Numbered from the stretch's first letter, positions 1 to 12,779 are shown. The stretch is 64,000 nt of DNA from Chionoecetes opilio (GCA_016584305.1 JACEEZ010019117.1:614003-678002); one strand, 5' to 3'. A program made the numbers and translations. The notes: a model not told the origin generated them from the letters alone.

Positions 1-484
1 CATGTGAAATGTTGAAGCTGACGTTTCAGGCACAACTAAGCGTGCGCACACAACCAGATGGGTGTCTCTCAGTACTAAACTTTGACGATCGTTTTCGAAT
101 ATTGGAATTGAAAAATCGAATAAACTACGATTTTGTTCATCTGGAGCACGACGAGAGCTTTCGAATGAGCTATAGAACGGCCCCAGGCGACCACCTGGAC
201 AGCCGTTCTGGACAGCTGGACAGCGTTAGAAGCGCGGACAAATTTTCTCCAGGACACTTTCCTCTCTACTGAGTCATCTTGGGCAGGGGTTATCACCCCT
301 GCCCGATGGTGTATCTATTACCAGAGTTTTTTCTACCAACATTCACTGAAAAAACCCTGGTAATAGATACACCATACGCAATGTATCCTTAGATTTTGCA
401 ATGATTCGCAATGATTTCCTTAGATTTTGGGTTTCCTTACAAATTTCCTTCTCAGGCCTAGATTTTCCTTGAAATCAGGACATT
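1..484. other. unassigned sequence with a short inverted repeat
   Basis: No gene is recognisable. Positions about 305-374 form an inverted repeat: GGTGTATCTATTACCAG on the left is answered by CTGGTAATAGATACACC on the right, with a loop of about 20 bases. The right arm and the bases after it resemble the CR1-like LINE near 58667 (AGTAATAGGTACACTATACG), so this may be a folded-back LINE fragment. The two open frames here are short and lack any family signature. Confidence 0.4.
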
Positions 485-750
485 TCCTTGCCAGTAGAAA
501 CACTGGTTCACTGTAACATTAGGGTTGTCAGATAGTTGGGCGGGTTTATGGCCAAATTAACTGATAAAAAAGTATTTACATTTTTATATTAAATGTATTT
601 AAATACAATGTATTTAAATACTCATAAAAGTATTTAAATACTGTATTTAAATACATGACAACCAATGTATTTATAAATACATTTCTAAATACACAAATGT
701 ATTTAAATACGTATTTAAATACAATTGTATTTAAATACTGCCCAGCTCTG
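485..750. mobile_element. hAT-type end with TATTTAAATAC subterminal repeats
   Basis: A run of TATTTAAATAC-like decamers ends in TGCCCAGCTCTG at 750. The same body and end, including the phrase CTGGTTCACTGTAACAT and GATAAAAAAGTATTTA, recur at 11740-11979, and the decamer body plus end recur at 36273-36652; the mirror-image end CAGAGCTGGGCA begins at 9563. CAGNGNTGGGCA is a typical hAT terminal sequence. No matching left end is found near this copy, so it is a truncated right end. Confidence 0.6.
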
Positions 751-965
751 CACATACTATGGTATTGGTGGGGAGTAGTGAATATGGTACTATGTAGTGA
801 AAATGCCCAGTGGTCACGTGCTCTTGTGTAGTGAGGATGGTGTGTTTGGTAGTGATGATGATACGAGTAATCTGTACACATGTAGAATATGAGTGCACCA
901 ATCAGCTGCCCCGTAGAAAAAGAGGGGAAAACAGGGGGCGTGGCCTCCTTAGTGCATTTTGACCA

Positions 966-1619
966 TCTATAATAATTTAGCGAAAGTGTGTCTGTCTGTG
1001 TGTGTGTCTGTGTGTGTGTCCGCGATAGGTGCCGCCCCCCGTGGCACAATCCCATCATATAGCACAGTTTTGGAACCAGCTCGACCAGGGGAACATTTTA
1101 AGCCCACTTATGAGATGTTCCGATCACTTTTTTTCTTCTTTTTAGTAGCCTATTAGCGAGAATTGTGAAAAAAAAATGTGGGTTGCGAGAATTGAGGAAA
1201 CTTTGATGTAGGGTGATGGGTAATGGGTGAGTGAATGGGTGGGGTGATGGGTAATGGGTGAGTGAATGGGTGGGGTGATGGGTAATGGGTGTGGGGTGAT
1301 GGGTGAGTGAATGGGTGGGGGGTGATGGGTGAGTGAATGGGTGTGTGGTGATGGGTAATGGGTGAGTGAATGGGTGGGGGGTGATGGGTAATGGGTGAGT
1401 GAATGGGTGGGGGTGATGGGTAAGGCGTTAATACATACATTTCTACATCCATGATTTCAGGAAAGTTAGAAGGGGCTACCTGGAGAGTCTGTGTTTGGTG
1501 GGCCGAAGGCCCACCAAACACTTCGGCCCACCAAACACAGGTGGTGGGCCGAAGGCCCACCAATAGCCCTCTGCAGGAGCTAGCCAAAAAGTCCGCCCGG
1601 AGGGCGGCTTTGCGGCTAA
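966..1619 (+). mobile_element. non-autonomous Helitron, copy 1
   Basis: The element starts with TCTATAATAATTTAGCGAAA directly after a host A (965). It ends with CTAA followed by a host T (1620), which is the A|TC...CTRR|T arrangement of Helitrons. A perfect GC-rich hairpin (CCGCCC-GG-AGGGCGG type) lies about 10 bases upstream of the CTAA end, as expected for a Helitron 3' terminator. It has no ORF of its own. It holds a minisatellite built on GGTGATGGGTAATGGGTGAG (about 1206-1420) and an extra palindrome of the GGTGGGCC/GGCCCACC type. Copy 2 at 7873-8711 has the same ends and interior. Confidence 0.8.
1206..1425. repeat. minisatellite GTGATGGGTAATGGGTGAGTG
   Basis: Tandem, slightly variable units of about 30 bases built from GTGATGGGTAATGG and GTGAGTGAATGGGTGG. 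They lie inside Helitron copy 1; the equivalent tract is 8021-8225 in copy 2. The open frame on the minus strand (Pro/His/Ser/Thr repeats) is a by-product of the repeat. Confidence 0.85.
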
Positions 1620-2118
1620 TATTAAATAAAATAGACTATAGTATTCCACCTCTGTATCCCGGAAGCTGGATTCCTATCATTCATTCTCAACTGTTGTCTG
1701 TTAATTGCGAGAGAGTATAGAGACAGAGGTCAGCAAATCAAGAGGTGAAACGGGGGGCACTGAGGAAGTACCCAGGGTCATATAGGTATGACCCTGGAAG
1801 TACCTATTTTTTGTGAGTGGCCGTCGTGCTGTGCGAAGATAATTTAAGAGACTTTCTTTTAAAGCTACTTTCACTCGGCGGAGGGTTATGACATGTATCT
1901 CAAATCTTGCATTGGAAAGTGAAAAGTATAGTGTCCCGGAGGACTTTCACTACTTCAGCGTAGTATTGCAACCTCAAAGAGGAGAAAAAATTGAACATGT
2001 CAGTAACTTAATTGATGACTTTTAAAGGCCCAGGTAATTTTTTTCTCTCGGACAAAAAAGGCATGTGTTTAGTTACGTTTTATAGCAAGTGTAATATGAA
2101 AAGCGAAACTCACACGTG
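1620..2118. other. no gene seen
   Basis: AT-rich sequence between the Helitron and the SINE. A short inverted pair, CTGGGTACTTCC-like around 1767-1800 (GTACCCAGGGTCATA / TATGACCCTGGAAGTAC), is visible. Nothing codes. Confidence 0.5.
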
Positions 2119-2152
<34 letters not shown>

Positions 2153-2391
2153 CCGTGTGATATAGTGGTAAAGTTTCAGTCTTTTTAAATGCGTGCAGTT
2201 TCAAGTCCCGCTCATAGCTTTCTCAGGGAACACGGTCATTTACTGTTCCGTGTGAGAAAGGGGATGAGGTGTGTGTCCTGTGTGAAGTCTCAGTTTTACC
2301 TAAAGATTGGTCTCTATGAGCTCCAGAGCTCATTCTAGGAGGGTAACAGTTGGAGATTGCGTGTCCAACGCATGATCGGGCCATGGGTGAG

Positions 2392-2420
<29 letters not shown>
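2119..2420 (+). mobile_element. tRNA-headed SINE bounded by (CA)n
   Basis: After a (CA)n tract (2119-2149) comes a tRNA-like head, GCCCGTGTGATATAGTGGT, which holds an A-box-like GATATAGTGG. About 45 bases later is the B-box-like GTTTCAAGTCCC. The unit ends in another (CA)n tract (2394-2420). The head lacks a full cloverleaf and a clean acceptor stem, so it is a retroposon rather than a working tRNA gene. It lies immediately upstream of the first FKBP coding exon. Confidence 0.6.
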
Positions 2421-2424
<4 letters not shown>

Positions 2425-2531
2425 CATTAAACATCAAATGGACTATAGATTGCCTATATACCCATCATAATAATCAGGACTTGCTTATCTTCAGGATTAA
2501 TAAATAACAACACTCACCGATTACTTTTCAG

Positions 2532-2726
2532 GATGTTTTGGTGTCGACTACTCATTAAGGCGGTAATTTGGGTGGCAGCAGCATCGGCCCAGCGTCAGGT
2601 TCAGGAACAGCTGCAGATCGAGGTGATGAGTCGGCCTAGCGTGTGCAACAGTCAGTCGGTTAGCGGGGACAAGGTGCAAGTTCACTATATCGGCCGCCTT
2701 GTCGACGGCACAGTCTTTGATCAGAG
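2532..2726 (+). CDS. FKBP-type peptidyl-prolyl isomerase, exon with signal peptide and start of FKBP domain 1
   Basis: This is the first coding exon of an FK506-binding protein, a cis-trans prolyl isomerase of the secretory pathway. It opens at an acceptor (TTACTTTTCAG, AG at 2530-2531) with ATG at 2533. Residues 1 to about 19 (MFWCRLLIKAVIWVAAASA) form a signal peptide. The FKBP N-terminal strand follows, with the hallmark VHYIGRLVDGTVFDQ. The exon ends in phase 2 at AG|GCAAGT, a classic GC-type donor (GC at 2727-2728). The equivalent intron in domain 2 (4116) sits at the same codon position and phase, which supports this reading. An ER FKBP with several domains (FKBP9/FKBP10-like) or FKBP14-like is likely. 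The following coding exon for domain 1 is not found before 3881. Confidence 0.85.
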
Positions 2727-3880
<1,154 letters not shown>

Positions 3881-4115
3881 ACGCAACGTTAGTCTTTGAA
3901 GTGGAATTGGTGCAGCTGCCGGACAAAGTAGTGCGAGCCGACGAGCAGCCGCTGAGCCGTCCCGACCCAAGCCGCGAGCAACTTTCGGCACCGAGCAATT
4001 TAGTGGTACAGACACTTGTGCGCCCGCCTACCTGCACCCCCGTGACGCGCCACGGAGACACCCTCACCGTTCACTACACTGGACAGCTCGTGGACGCTAA
4101 AAAGTTCGACTCGAG
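3881..4115 (+). CDS. FKBP-type peptidyl-prolyl isomerase, end of domain 1 and start of domain 2
   Basis: The exon starts after the acceptor GGCCAACAG and begins (G)AC GCA ACG, giving DATLVFEVELVQL, the last strand of an FKBP domain. A linker (PDKVVRADEQPLSRPDPSREQ) leads to the second domain: RPPTCTPVTRHGDTLTVHYT, then GQLVDAKKFDS. It ends in phase 2 at AG|GTGAGT (GT at 4116-4117). So one exon spans the boundary between two FKBP domains, as in multidomain ER FKBPs. The family acts on prolyl bonds of secreted proteins such as collagen; that role is inferred from the family, not from this sequence. Confidence 0.87.
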
Positions 4116-4351
4116 GTGAGTGACATGTTGGGTATGTGCTGGTTGGCCTTAACTAAAGCATTATCTGTCGTTCTTCAGTAACTGCAGCTATTTTCATCGC
4201 TGAGATTGATATAACAGTAGGCTACAGGTCACCGTAATGGCAACTCAGCTTCACATGGCGTCAGTACTGCCATAAATATGCAGTTGATGCGTATATAGGG
4301 CTACAATGTCCCTAAAAAGGACCTTAATTGCTTCTTTCTTCCCTCGTGCAG

Positions 4352-4515
4352 CGTGGACCGTGGAGAACCCTTTGTGTTCCAGTTGGGACAAGGATCCGTC
4401 ATCCCTGGCTGGGAGGAAGGCATGAAGGGCACGTGTGTCGGGGAAAGCCGTCTGCTGGTGGTACCACCTCACCTCGCCTACGGCAAGAAGGGCGCCGGCA
4501 ACCTTATCCCCCCAG
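4352..4515 (+). CDS. FKBP-type peptidyl-prolyl isomerase, core of domain 2
   Basis: The exon starts after the acceptor CCCTCGTGCAG; the split codon AG|C gives Ser, so the join reads FDSSVDRGEPFVFQLGQG, matching the FKBP consensus. It continues with SVIPGWEEGMKGTCVGE, RLLVVPPHLAYG and GAGNLIPP, which hold the conserved active-site Phe, Val-Ile-Pro-Gly-Trp and Tyr residues. It ends in phase 1 at G|GTAAAA (GT at 4516-4517); the next exon should begin (G)AC and complete the domain. No such exon is visible downstream in the window. The intron before it (4116-4351) is a short GT-AG intron of 236 bases. Confidence 0.9.
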
Positions 4516-4591
4516 GTAAAATCAAGGCAGCGTTTGTCAGTTTCTTGGTCTTTTTAATTGTCACGTGTTATTTATATAACTTGTGTATTAA

Positions 4592-5414
4592 GGCTGATTC
4601 ACACTATACCTGCACGTATACGGACCGTAACCTGATCGGCACTGGCACGTCACCGGCCACCACCAGCATGTGTATTCACACTACACCGTCAGGTCTCCGG
4701 CAGTACGATCGCCGTACACTCCTGTTCTTGTAACAGGAAAGATTGCTTTCGCTATTGCTCGCGAACTGATAGCTCGCTGATGCTACATTAACTATGTTAC
4801 ACGGTAACAGCGATGGAGTTGTGCTGAAACAGCTGATTATATATTCATTTTTACATTTACATTAATTTTTACATTGTTACATTCTTAATTCAATTGTCAA
4901 ATGTTTAATGTAGCCTAAATACTTTTACTGTATGATATCAAACGAGGCTGTATTGACTAAAGTAAATATAACATCAATTTCCTGATTGTTGTAATTTATT
5001 CCTTATTTCAGCCCAGATTATATCTTTCTTCCCATTGTTGCTGTAATCTCTGTGGGACATGTCGTAAAGACACTCATGGCTTTGCACGTGTGAAATAAAT
5101 TTATCTTCATCCATAGTAGTGCACCATACGAGAGCGGGATCTCAACTGAGGCAACCGGTTTGTGCCGGTAGGTAGCGGAACCATGTTCACACTATCCAAC
5201 ACAGACATGCTCCGGACCGGACCGTAACCTGCACGGACCAACAAAATATTCTCGCCGAGAATCCTGACCGGCAACTGCCGGTGACGGTCCGTGCTGGTCA
5301 GGTGCCGGTCCGCTCTAGTGTGAATACACCAATGGTTTACCACTAAAGAATATTTTTACGGTCCGGACCGGTACGTAACGTGCCGGTCACGTTACGTATA
5401 GTGTGAATCAGCCT
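4592..5414. mobile_element. TTAA-flanked MITE in the FKBP 3' intron
   Basis: Flanked by TTAA at 4588-4591 and 5415-5418. Ends are inverted repeats: GGCTGATTCACACTATA on the left, TATAGTGTGAATCAGCC on the right. Further inside, both ends carry related CGGACCG/CCGGTCACG motifs. There is no transposase ORF, so it is non-autonomous. TTAA targets fit piggyBac-like or Kolobok-like transposases; which one is not decided. Confidence 0.7.
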
Positions 5415-5455
5415 TTAATGGTCCATACGGTTAAAATTCAAGTTTCAGTGGAAAT

Positions 5456-5763
<308 letters not shown>

Positions 5764-7872
5764 CCATGACAGTTGACTTGTAGCCAATGCCATTTCTCTT
5801 TTAACGGCACAGTCTCAAGAAAAGCTGTTATAATTAAGTAGCCTACCTATAATGAATACTAATACCGTGAATACTTCGGCAGATGCGACGCTAATCTTCA
5901 CAATACAGCTCCTAAAAATCAACTGATGTTTCTGAACCATCGATGTTTTATTAATTGCTGCTGTTTGGTCCTGTGCCATCAAACTATGTATGCAAACAGT
6001 AAAACAGACATTTTATATAGTTATTGTTCTCATTTACCTTTGTAAACTATGTCACTCATGTTAATTTGACTTTAAAAAGTTCAATACGCACACTTTGCGC
6101 ATTACACACAAAATGTAACTTAGGTAGGTACCTACCCTAGGTAGTAGGTAGGTAGTATGCACTAAATACTTACTATAAGTGTACTACCGTACAGTTTTGA
6201 TACGCTGTAATATAATTCAAGTTCTGAGGTTTCCAAACCGCATATATCTCAATATTTATGCATTTTACAGCCCCATATCATATTGATGAGTAATCACTAT
6301 GCAATACCTACCTACCTACGTACCGTAAGCATTCCAAAATAACATTACATGCCTTGTGTGGTGTACACAACCCTTACTGTACATATATGTTTTCATAATA
6401 GTTTGTTGACAGAAACAAATATACATACCGTAACATACGTATATGGAGGCTCTGAAACATGCAAAATAATGAAGAAGTTTCTTTGATTTTCGCATCTTTA
6501 AAACAAAAAAAACATTTAGTAACATATACTAAACGTCCGAGTTCATTACAGAGACTTCAGTTGTTCATTCAATTCAAACTTTGGACTATGTACTGAAGTA
6601 TTTTCCATATCTCTGCACAAAAATAGGTTTATTTTAGAACACTGAGTAACCTTTGACTCCCATATAACAAATATAAAAGAAGATGTATCAATTATCATAT
6701 TAATACATCAATTAAATACTGTAGCCAAGTATAACGAACATTATGAGCGCGAAATCGACCAAGGTTATATATATGGGTCAAGGCGTGACTGGCGTCAGTG
6801 CAGGGGACAGGGGTAGAGGAGTGTGTGACTACTGAAGGTAATGTGGTTGATTATTTGGTTAATGCATATTTGTATTTTTTATTTATTTGCAAGCTAGATT
6901 ATGCTCTTGAAAGGGCACTTAGGTGGTTATGTAGTGTATATGCTTATCGTAAGGTCGGTGTTTAACTAGTTTGAAATGGTTGAGTAAAGTTTACTCACGT
7001 TTTGCTGTACCTAAGCCAGCATTAGAGCAGTCCATGTGTTATATATGTAATTCAGCAGTTGTTATGGTATCAGCTGCTCTGTAGGAACTGGAAGTAAACC
7101 CTGGGGAGCCTAATGAAGCCCCGCCGCCCGTGTGAAATCCCCGTAGCCTTTGTTCCCATGGCGGGGACAAGGCCAGCCTGCTGGAGGTGGAACAGCCATG
7201 GTGCCTGCCTCCCCTGCACTGCCCTTCTCCCTTGCCCTCCCCTGTCTTGTTGTGGAGCTTTGATATGTTCGATATACTTTTCAACGGCAGGTAAACTAGT
7301 TTGAATAGGTAGGATTACGGGGTAAGTGGCGAATTGGTTCTCTCTAGATTGGGAAGGGTGCCTGAAGGGAAGGAATAATTCCTTCCTTCCAAGTATTAAT
7401 TATTATCCAATACCATTAACTCCAATTATTGGAGTTATATTTTCTAGGCTGGGGATCGCCATTAATGCTTAATCTCCTTTCATAGTGGTTAAGAATTATT
7501 CGCCAGTGGTTAAGAATTATTCGCAGTGTACAAAAACAGCATCAGGTACGCTATAGTTATGTAGGCTACAGTCGATTAGATGTTATACGTACTGTACTAT
7601 TAAGATATTTTAAATAGCGGCCTCCGGATTATCGGATATTAAACTAACCGTCTTAGATATGGGATGGTATTGTACCAGAAACAAATATTTTGGCGTGTAC
7701 GGTAGCTGCTAGAAATGACATTTTGTTTGAAATGATTAATATACAGAATGAACATATCTATTTGTGTCAATCCTTTTCAAGCTTTATATATATAAAAAAT
7801 ACTGATTCAAAACATACATATAGAAACTCGGAATCCCTGGATCTCCAACACACTTAAGGCGGATGTCAGTTA
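5764..7872. other. AT-rich stretch with no gene seen
   Basis: No exon, RNA gene or terminal repeat is recognisable. Small features only: a TAGGTAGGTACCTACC palindromic cluster near 6122-6160, and a 21-base tandem duplication (TGGTTAAGAATTATTCGC) at about 7487-7525. The FKBP gene's remaining exons were looked for here and not found. Confidence 0.5.
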
Positions 7873-7895
7873 TCTATAATAATATAAGCGAAAGT

Positions 7896-7951
<56 letters not shown>

Positions 7952-8711
7952 CAGCCTATTAGCGAGAATTGTGAAAAAAAATGTGGGTTGCGAGAATTGA
8001 GGAAACCTTTATGTAGGGTGACGGGTAATGGGTGAGTGAATGGGTGGGGTGATGGGTAATGGGTGTGGGGTGATGGGTAATGGGTGTGGGGTGATGGGTG
8101 AGTGAATGGGTGGGGGGTGATGGGTTGGGGGTGATGGGTGAGGGAATAGGTGGGGGGTAATGGGTGTGTGGTGATGGGTAATGGGTGGGGGGTGATGGGT
8201 AATGGGTGAGTGAATGGGTGGGGGGAATACATAAATTTCTACATCCATGATTTCAGGAAAGTTAGAAGGGGCTATCTGGAGAGTCTGTGTGTGATGGGTA
8301 ATGGGTGAGTGAATGGGTGGGGGGAATACATACATTTCAGGAAAGTTAGAAGGGGCTATCTGGAGAGTCTGTGTTTGGTGGGCCGAGGTGGTGGGTAATG
8401 GGTCTATCTGGAGTGTGTGTTTGGTGGGCCTTCGGCCCACCAAACACAGGTGGTGGGCCAAAGGCCCACCAATAGCCCTCCGCAGGAGCTAGCCAAAAAG
8501 TCCGCCCGGAGGGCGGCTTTGCTTTCAGGAAAGTTAGAAGGGGCTATGATGTGAATGGGTTGGCGTTAATACATACATTTCTACATCCATGATTTCAGGA
8601 AAGTTAGAAGGGGCTATCTGGAGAGTGTGTTAGGTGGGCCTTTTCGGCCCACCAATAGCCCTCCGCAGGAGCTAGCCAAAAAGGCCGCCCGGAGGGCGGC
8701 TTTGCGGCTAG
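7873..8711 (+). mobile_element. non-autonomous Helitron, copy 2, with a second internal 3' end
   Basis: It begins TCTATAATAATATAAGCGA after a host A (7872) and ends CTAG before a host T (8712). The 3' hairpin GCCGCCC-GGA-GGGCGGC (8684-8700) lies seven bases before CTAG. Inside are a poly-T run (about 7898-7949), the GGTGATGGGTAATG minisatellite (8021-8225), and several partial repeats of the sequence preceding the 3' end (TACATCCATGATTTCAGGAA...). A truncated second hairpin (about 8500-8520) is broken off at GGCTTTG. The tandem 3' ends suggest read-through or recombination between copies. Confidence 0.8.
8021..8225. repeat. minisatellite GTGATGGGTAATGGGTG in Helitron copy 2
   Basis: Tandem units like those in Helitron copy 1, with a slightly different order of variants. 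It is part of the element rather than an independent array. Confidence 0.85.
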
Positions 8712-9010
8712 TGTTATATAAGTACTATTTTATTTTGAAGAGTATGCTTCGGCATGATTACATATTTCTGACTCCGGCTGCTTCTGTATCAATACATTCA
8801 AAACACATTACATGGCGGTAGTACTGTCAACGAGTTTCATTAAAATTTGAAGATGATTTTTGATAATTTTCCATAAACATTCAGTGTATGAAATTGAAGT
8901 AAACCTTCCATGTAATGAATTTTCAGATACTGTTTACACAACTTTAATAATTGGTAAGTATAAAATAACTAGACTTTTTATTGTCTCGGATAAATGCTTA
9001 AAAAACATAC
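8712..9010. other. no gene seen
   Basis: Short AT-rich stretch between the Helitron and an inverted-repeat end at 9011. The open frame overlapping it has no recognisable motif. Confidence 0.4.
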
Positions 9011-9011
9011 C

Positions 9012-9262
9012 AAGGCGTTTTCGCGACGTTTTCCAGGCCGGTCTAGGCTGGCCCAAAGACATTAGAAACACGGTTTATACGGCCTTGGGCTGGCCTAGGC
9101 TGCACTGATGCTCGCGAAAACATATCCAGACTGGCCCCGTCCTATTCGTTATTCCTATTGGCTGGGGGATCGAGTGGGCGGTCCTACCGTCCTGCAAGCT
9201 TGACATCCCCCCCCCTCCAAGACACACCAAAGGGTTATTAATTTGACCGCGTAATAACCTCC
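9012..9262. mobile_element. left end of a GCGTTTTCGCGAC-type element
   Basis: Starts AAGGCGTTTTCGCGAC followed by CCAGGCCGGTCTAGGCTGG. The mirror-image end, GTCGCGAAAACGCGCCTT, lies at 14684-14701 behind CCGGTCTAGACCGG-like palindromes. A related copy of about 240 bases lies at 34998-35240 and shares the tail CCTCCTAGCTGGCATATGAA. The pair at 9012 and 14701 could bound one 5.7-kb composite element, or two separate short ones. Confidence 0.5.
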
Positions 9263-9562
9263 TAGCTGGCATATGAAAGGTGAACCGTGGTAATCATTAT
9301 GTATGTGATGAGAGTCCGGTTTATCAATCTCTGGACGGAAAAAAAATCCAGCAACAATATTGCAAGACCTGTCGCACCCATGTCAAACGTTTACTACATC
9401 ACTATATATAACCTATATAACCATCATGTATCTTAGTACTGGCATCCACTACTGGGGATTTCCGTGTTTAGCAAACATTTTAATGGTGGAGTGTTATTAG
9501 CTCTATTATCATGCAATTTTGCCTTTGCAATTAATTAATGTGGTCTCAATGTGTGGTAGACC

Positions 9563-9720
9563 CAGAGCTGGGCACTAAATACATTGAATGTATTTAAATA
9601 CTAAATACATGGGAGAAATGTATTTAAATACTAAATACTAGATACATTTTACGAATGTATTTAAATACTAAATACATCAATTGTATTCAAATACATATGT
9701 AAAATACATTTTAAATACAC
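9563..9720. mobile_element. hAT-type left end, CAGAGCTGGGCA, with TATTTAAATAC repeats
   Basis: Starts CAGAGCTGGGCACTAAATAC and carries TATTTAAATACTAAATAC repeats. It is the inverted counterpart of the ends at 750, 11979 and 36652. The bases outside 9563 and 11979 do not form an 8-bp duplication, so 9563-11979 cannot be claimed as one intact element. Confidence 0.55.
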
Positions 9721-10635
9721 ACATTTTGGTGCTACTATAGCGTGCGGTCTACATCGGGGTCTGCAGTCTACGGTACCCCAATGTGCGGTCTACCAAGATA
9801 CCACCTGATCTGACGTGACATGACTACCGCATAGCTGTAATGTAGGCTACACACGTACCTGATCTGACCTGACCTTAGTACCGGGATTCTACTCAACCTT
9901 GTATACCATGGGGATCAACGAAATAATGTCTCAGTATCCTCCTAAAATTCAAGCAGAGAACATCAGTATTAATAGCAGTTTCCTTTATATGTGAAAGCAA
10001 TCTTCTGGACGACGCACCACACAAAGCAGAGCCTTGTCATCGATGTGGTAGTGTTATGCAAGAAAAAAAAAAAATTTGTTTGTATTTTTTGTTTTTTCTA
10101 TAATACTACTGTATAGGCGTATTTTGTAGTGTCCTTCCGGAGTAAAATTTTACTTATTTAAGCTCCGCCCCTGCTTGCCATCACAAAATACGATTGTAGC
10201 GCTGCCAAAGCTCTTTCTTGATGTTGCCGAGAGTAAAAGTGTCATACACTTCATTACCTCTTACAGAGGCTCAAGGAATATCGTTAAGGTTGACATTATT
10301 GAAGGCACAGCAAAGAGTAGTAGCGTGATTGTCTGTATTACACATCGATATCTAATTGTTTTGAGCTCTTAGAATGGCCTAGCATTGTTTTCTAACTCTA
10401 TAGATGGACTTTATATTAAACTGAAATGTTTAGGGCGCTATGAAACTGTTATTTGAATATCTATTTGCTACACAGCCATTTCACGATGTGCGTCGAGGAT
10501 GTTTAATGCTATCATGGACCTGTACGTATGTAGGCTACGTGTACCTACATCTACGTTTCACGAATTATTCTTTGCCTAAACCTAGATGAATGCTGGTTGT
10601 GATTCATCCTCCAGTGCATCTCCCCCGTTTAACAT
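9721..10635. other. no gene seen
   Basis: Contains short repeated phrases such as GTGCGGTCTAC (several times near 9737-9795) and an A-run at about 10062. The open frame at 10175-10372 has no family signature. Nothing can be assigned. Confidence 0.4.
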
Positions 10636-11040
10636 CCATGGGCGGGTGTGTGGTGGGCGGGTGTGTGATGGACGTGTGGTGGGTGGGTGTGTGGTGGGCG
10701 GATGTATGATGGGCGTGTGGTGGGTGGGTGTGTGGTGGGTGGGTGGGGGTGGGTGGGCGGATGTGTGATGGGCGTGTGGTGGGTGGGTGTGTGGTGGGCG
10801 GATGTATGATGGGCGTGTGGTGGGTGGGTGTGTGGTGGGCGGACGGGTGATGGGCGTGTGGTGGGTGGGTGTGTGGTGGGCGGATGGGTGATGGGCGTGT
10901 GGTGGGTGTGTGTGTGGTGGGCGGGTGGTGGGCGGATGGGTGATGGGCGTGTGGTGGGCGGGTGGTTGGTGGGTGGGTGGGTGGGTGGTGGTGGGCGGGT
11001 GGGTGCCTGGGTGGTGGTGGGTGTGTGGTGGCCCGTGGGT
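10636..11040. repeat. G-rich minisatellite GTGGTGGGTGGGTGTGTGGTG
   Basis: About 400 bases of units of some 40-50 bases combining GTGTGTGGTGGGCGGATG with TGATGGGCGTGTGGTGGGTG. The G-strand has frequent GGG runs with short spacers. The open frames on both strands (Gly/Val/Trp; Pro/His/Thr) come from the repeat. Confidence 0.9.
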
Positions 11041-11289
11041 TACACACAGAGACCTTCCTACGCGTGTTGGAGCTAAATCAGACTGATGAAATGTTCGTAT
11101 TCGTGCCCTGCGATAGGTTCTCTAAAAGGCTTTCTTTTTGTGTGATAAACATATATACCAAATTTATACATTTCTATTGCAAATGTAATATCACTCATGA
11201 ATATATTTTAAGTATTTGACTATACTATAGCAATAATACACCAGTTTTGGTGCTAAGCCAGCAAGCATCAACGAAGATTCGGACACATT

Positions 11290-11740
11290 GAAAAATTCAA
11301 TCACTAACCTAACCTAGACATATAGTCAACTGGCCAACCTAACCTAACTAACTGTTCAGGCTAAAAAAAATAGGAACGTTGGCGAGAATTCCTATCGGCG
11401 ACAGTTCCAGGTATTGTCTAGTTACTTGGATAATGTATTCCATTAATAATACCCACCCTAAAATGGGTGGGTATTAGATTGTTAGTGGGCTTTCAAAAGT
11501 CCTAGGATTCTTACCTACATCATCGTGTAGATTTCTTCATTCTGAGTATTTTGAACCTCATTTCCCATGGTACAATTTAATAATAATGGCGTTACATGTA
11601 CGTACTACCGAAAATCTACCGTTATTTCAGTCATAAACTGTTAAGTTAGGTTAAATCAGATTAGGTTAGTTTAGGTTTGAGGTGGAGTTTGGTTTAGTCG
11701 TCTAAGTTAGGTTAAATCAGACTAGGTTGGGTTAGGACAT
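11290..11740. repeat. degenerate TTAGG/CCTAA tracts
   Basis: CTAACCTAACCTAGAC at about 11304, AACCTAACCTAACTAAC at 11337, then GTTAGGTTAAATCAGATTAGG and related phrases at 11643-11735. They resemble decayed arthropod telomeric pentamers. Similar phrases recur at about 14960-15005, 15729-15745 and 16570-16625. Confidence 0.45.
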
Positions 11741-11979
11741 TTCATTGAAAGTGGAAACCCTGGTTCACTGTAACATCAGGGTTGCCAGATAGTTGGGAGA
11801 GTTTATGGCCAAATTAACTGATAAAAAAGTATTTAAACTATTATATAAAATTTATTTAAATACAATTTATTTAAATACTCATAAAAGTATTTAAGTACTG
11901 TATTTAAATACATGACAACCAATGTATTTATAAATAAATTTCTAAATACACAATTGTATTTAAATACTGCCCAGCTCTG
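11740..11979. mobile_element. hAT-type right end with TATTTAAATAC repeats
   Basis: Near-copy of 485-750: the same CTGGTTCACTGTAACATCAGG lead-in, GATAAAAAAGTATTTA, decamer repeats, and end TGCCCAGCTCTG at 11979. Confidence 0.6.
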
Positions 11980-12779
11980 GACCGTAGACCCCACATTATA
12001 TTGTAGCCTACCACGTGTGGTAGACTCCACATTATGTGGTCCCCACAACCATTTTTCATAGTCATCCTCTGCTACCGGTACATGACTTCCCATATCATCT
12101 ACACTCATTTCCCAAGATCTTGTTTCCAGCAAATTGCGAATATTGCTATTTTTTCGGGAAATTACCGTACTTTGTCTTGCAGTCGGCCATCATGGTGTTT
12201 ACCAGTTTCATCAGGTCTTATCAGCGGCACAGGAAGCTCCCTGTCGTCTTCCCAGCTGACTAGTGCGCATGCGCCAGTTTTCCCTAGAGCGGGCCAAGGC
12301 GGTCCTGATCCCGAGCCTGGACCATCCCGACCCGTTCCAGCCCGGTCTACCGTAGATAACACCAGAGAGCTTCTTTGAGAGGTGTCACTCGGGCCGCTCC
12401 ATTTTGGATTTTGAACCAGTGGCGCCGCCAAGAGGATGGGGGCCCCCGTCAAAAGTGTCAAAATGCGTATATCATTACTGTGCACGGTGTTGTCTTTTCA
12501 ATACCCCAAGACGCAAATATATGTAGTATTACGTTAAAATAATGAACTTAAGTGGTTACAGGGTTCCCAGACTTGGGAGTTTTCCCCTAATTTTTTTTTT
12601 TTTGGGGGGGGGTTCCCCAGTTTGGGGAAAAAATTTGCGTTTGAGGGGTTGGGTGAAATTTTTGGGGATTGATTTTAGATTGAACGTAGCCAAAAACTGC
12701 GATGCTATGCCATTATGCTATGGTTGTGGTGAGGCCGGGCCAGGTCAATCCTCGGTATTTCCGGATTATCTCTTGTGTG

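Noticed and set aside
7039..7304. Further FKBP exon or a small gene
   Set aside because: The frames on both strands lack FKBP or EF-hand motifs and splice sites in the needed phase.
9563..11979. One complete 2.4-kb hAT element
   Set aside because: The termini match, but the flanking bases (GGTAGACC and GACCGTAG) are not an 8-base duplication.
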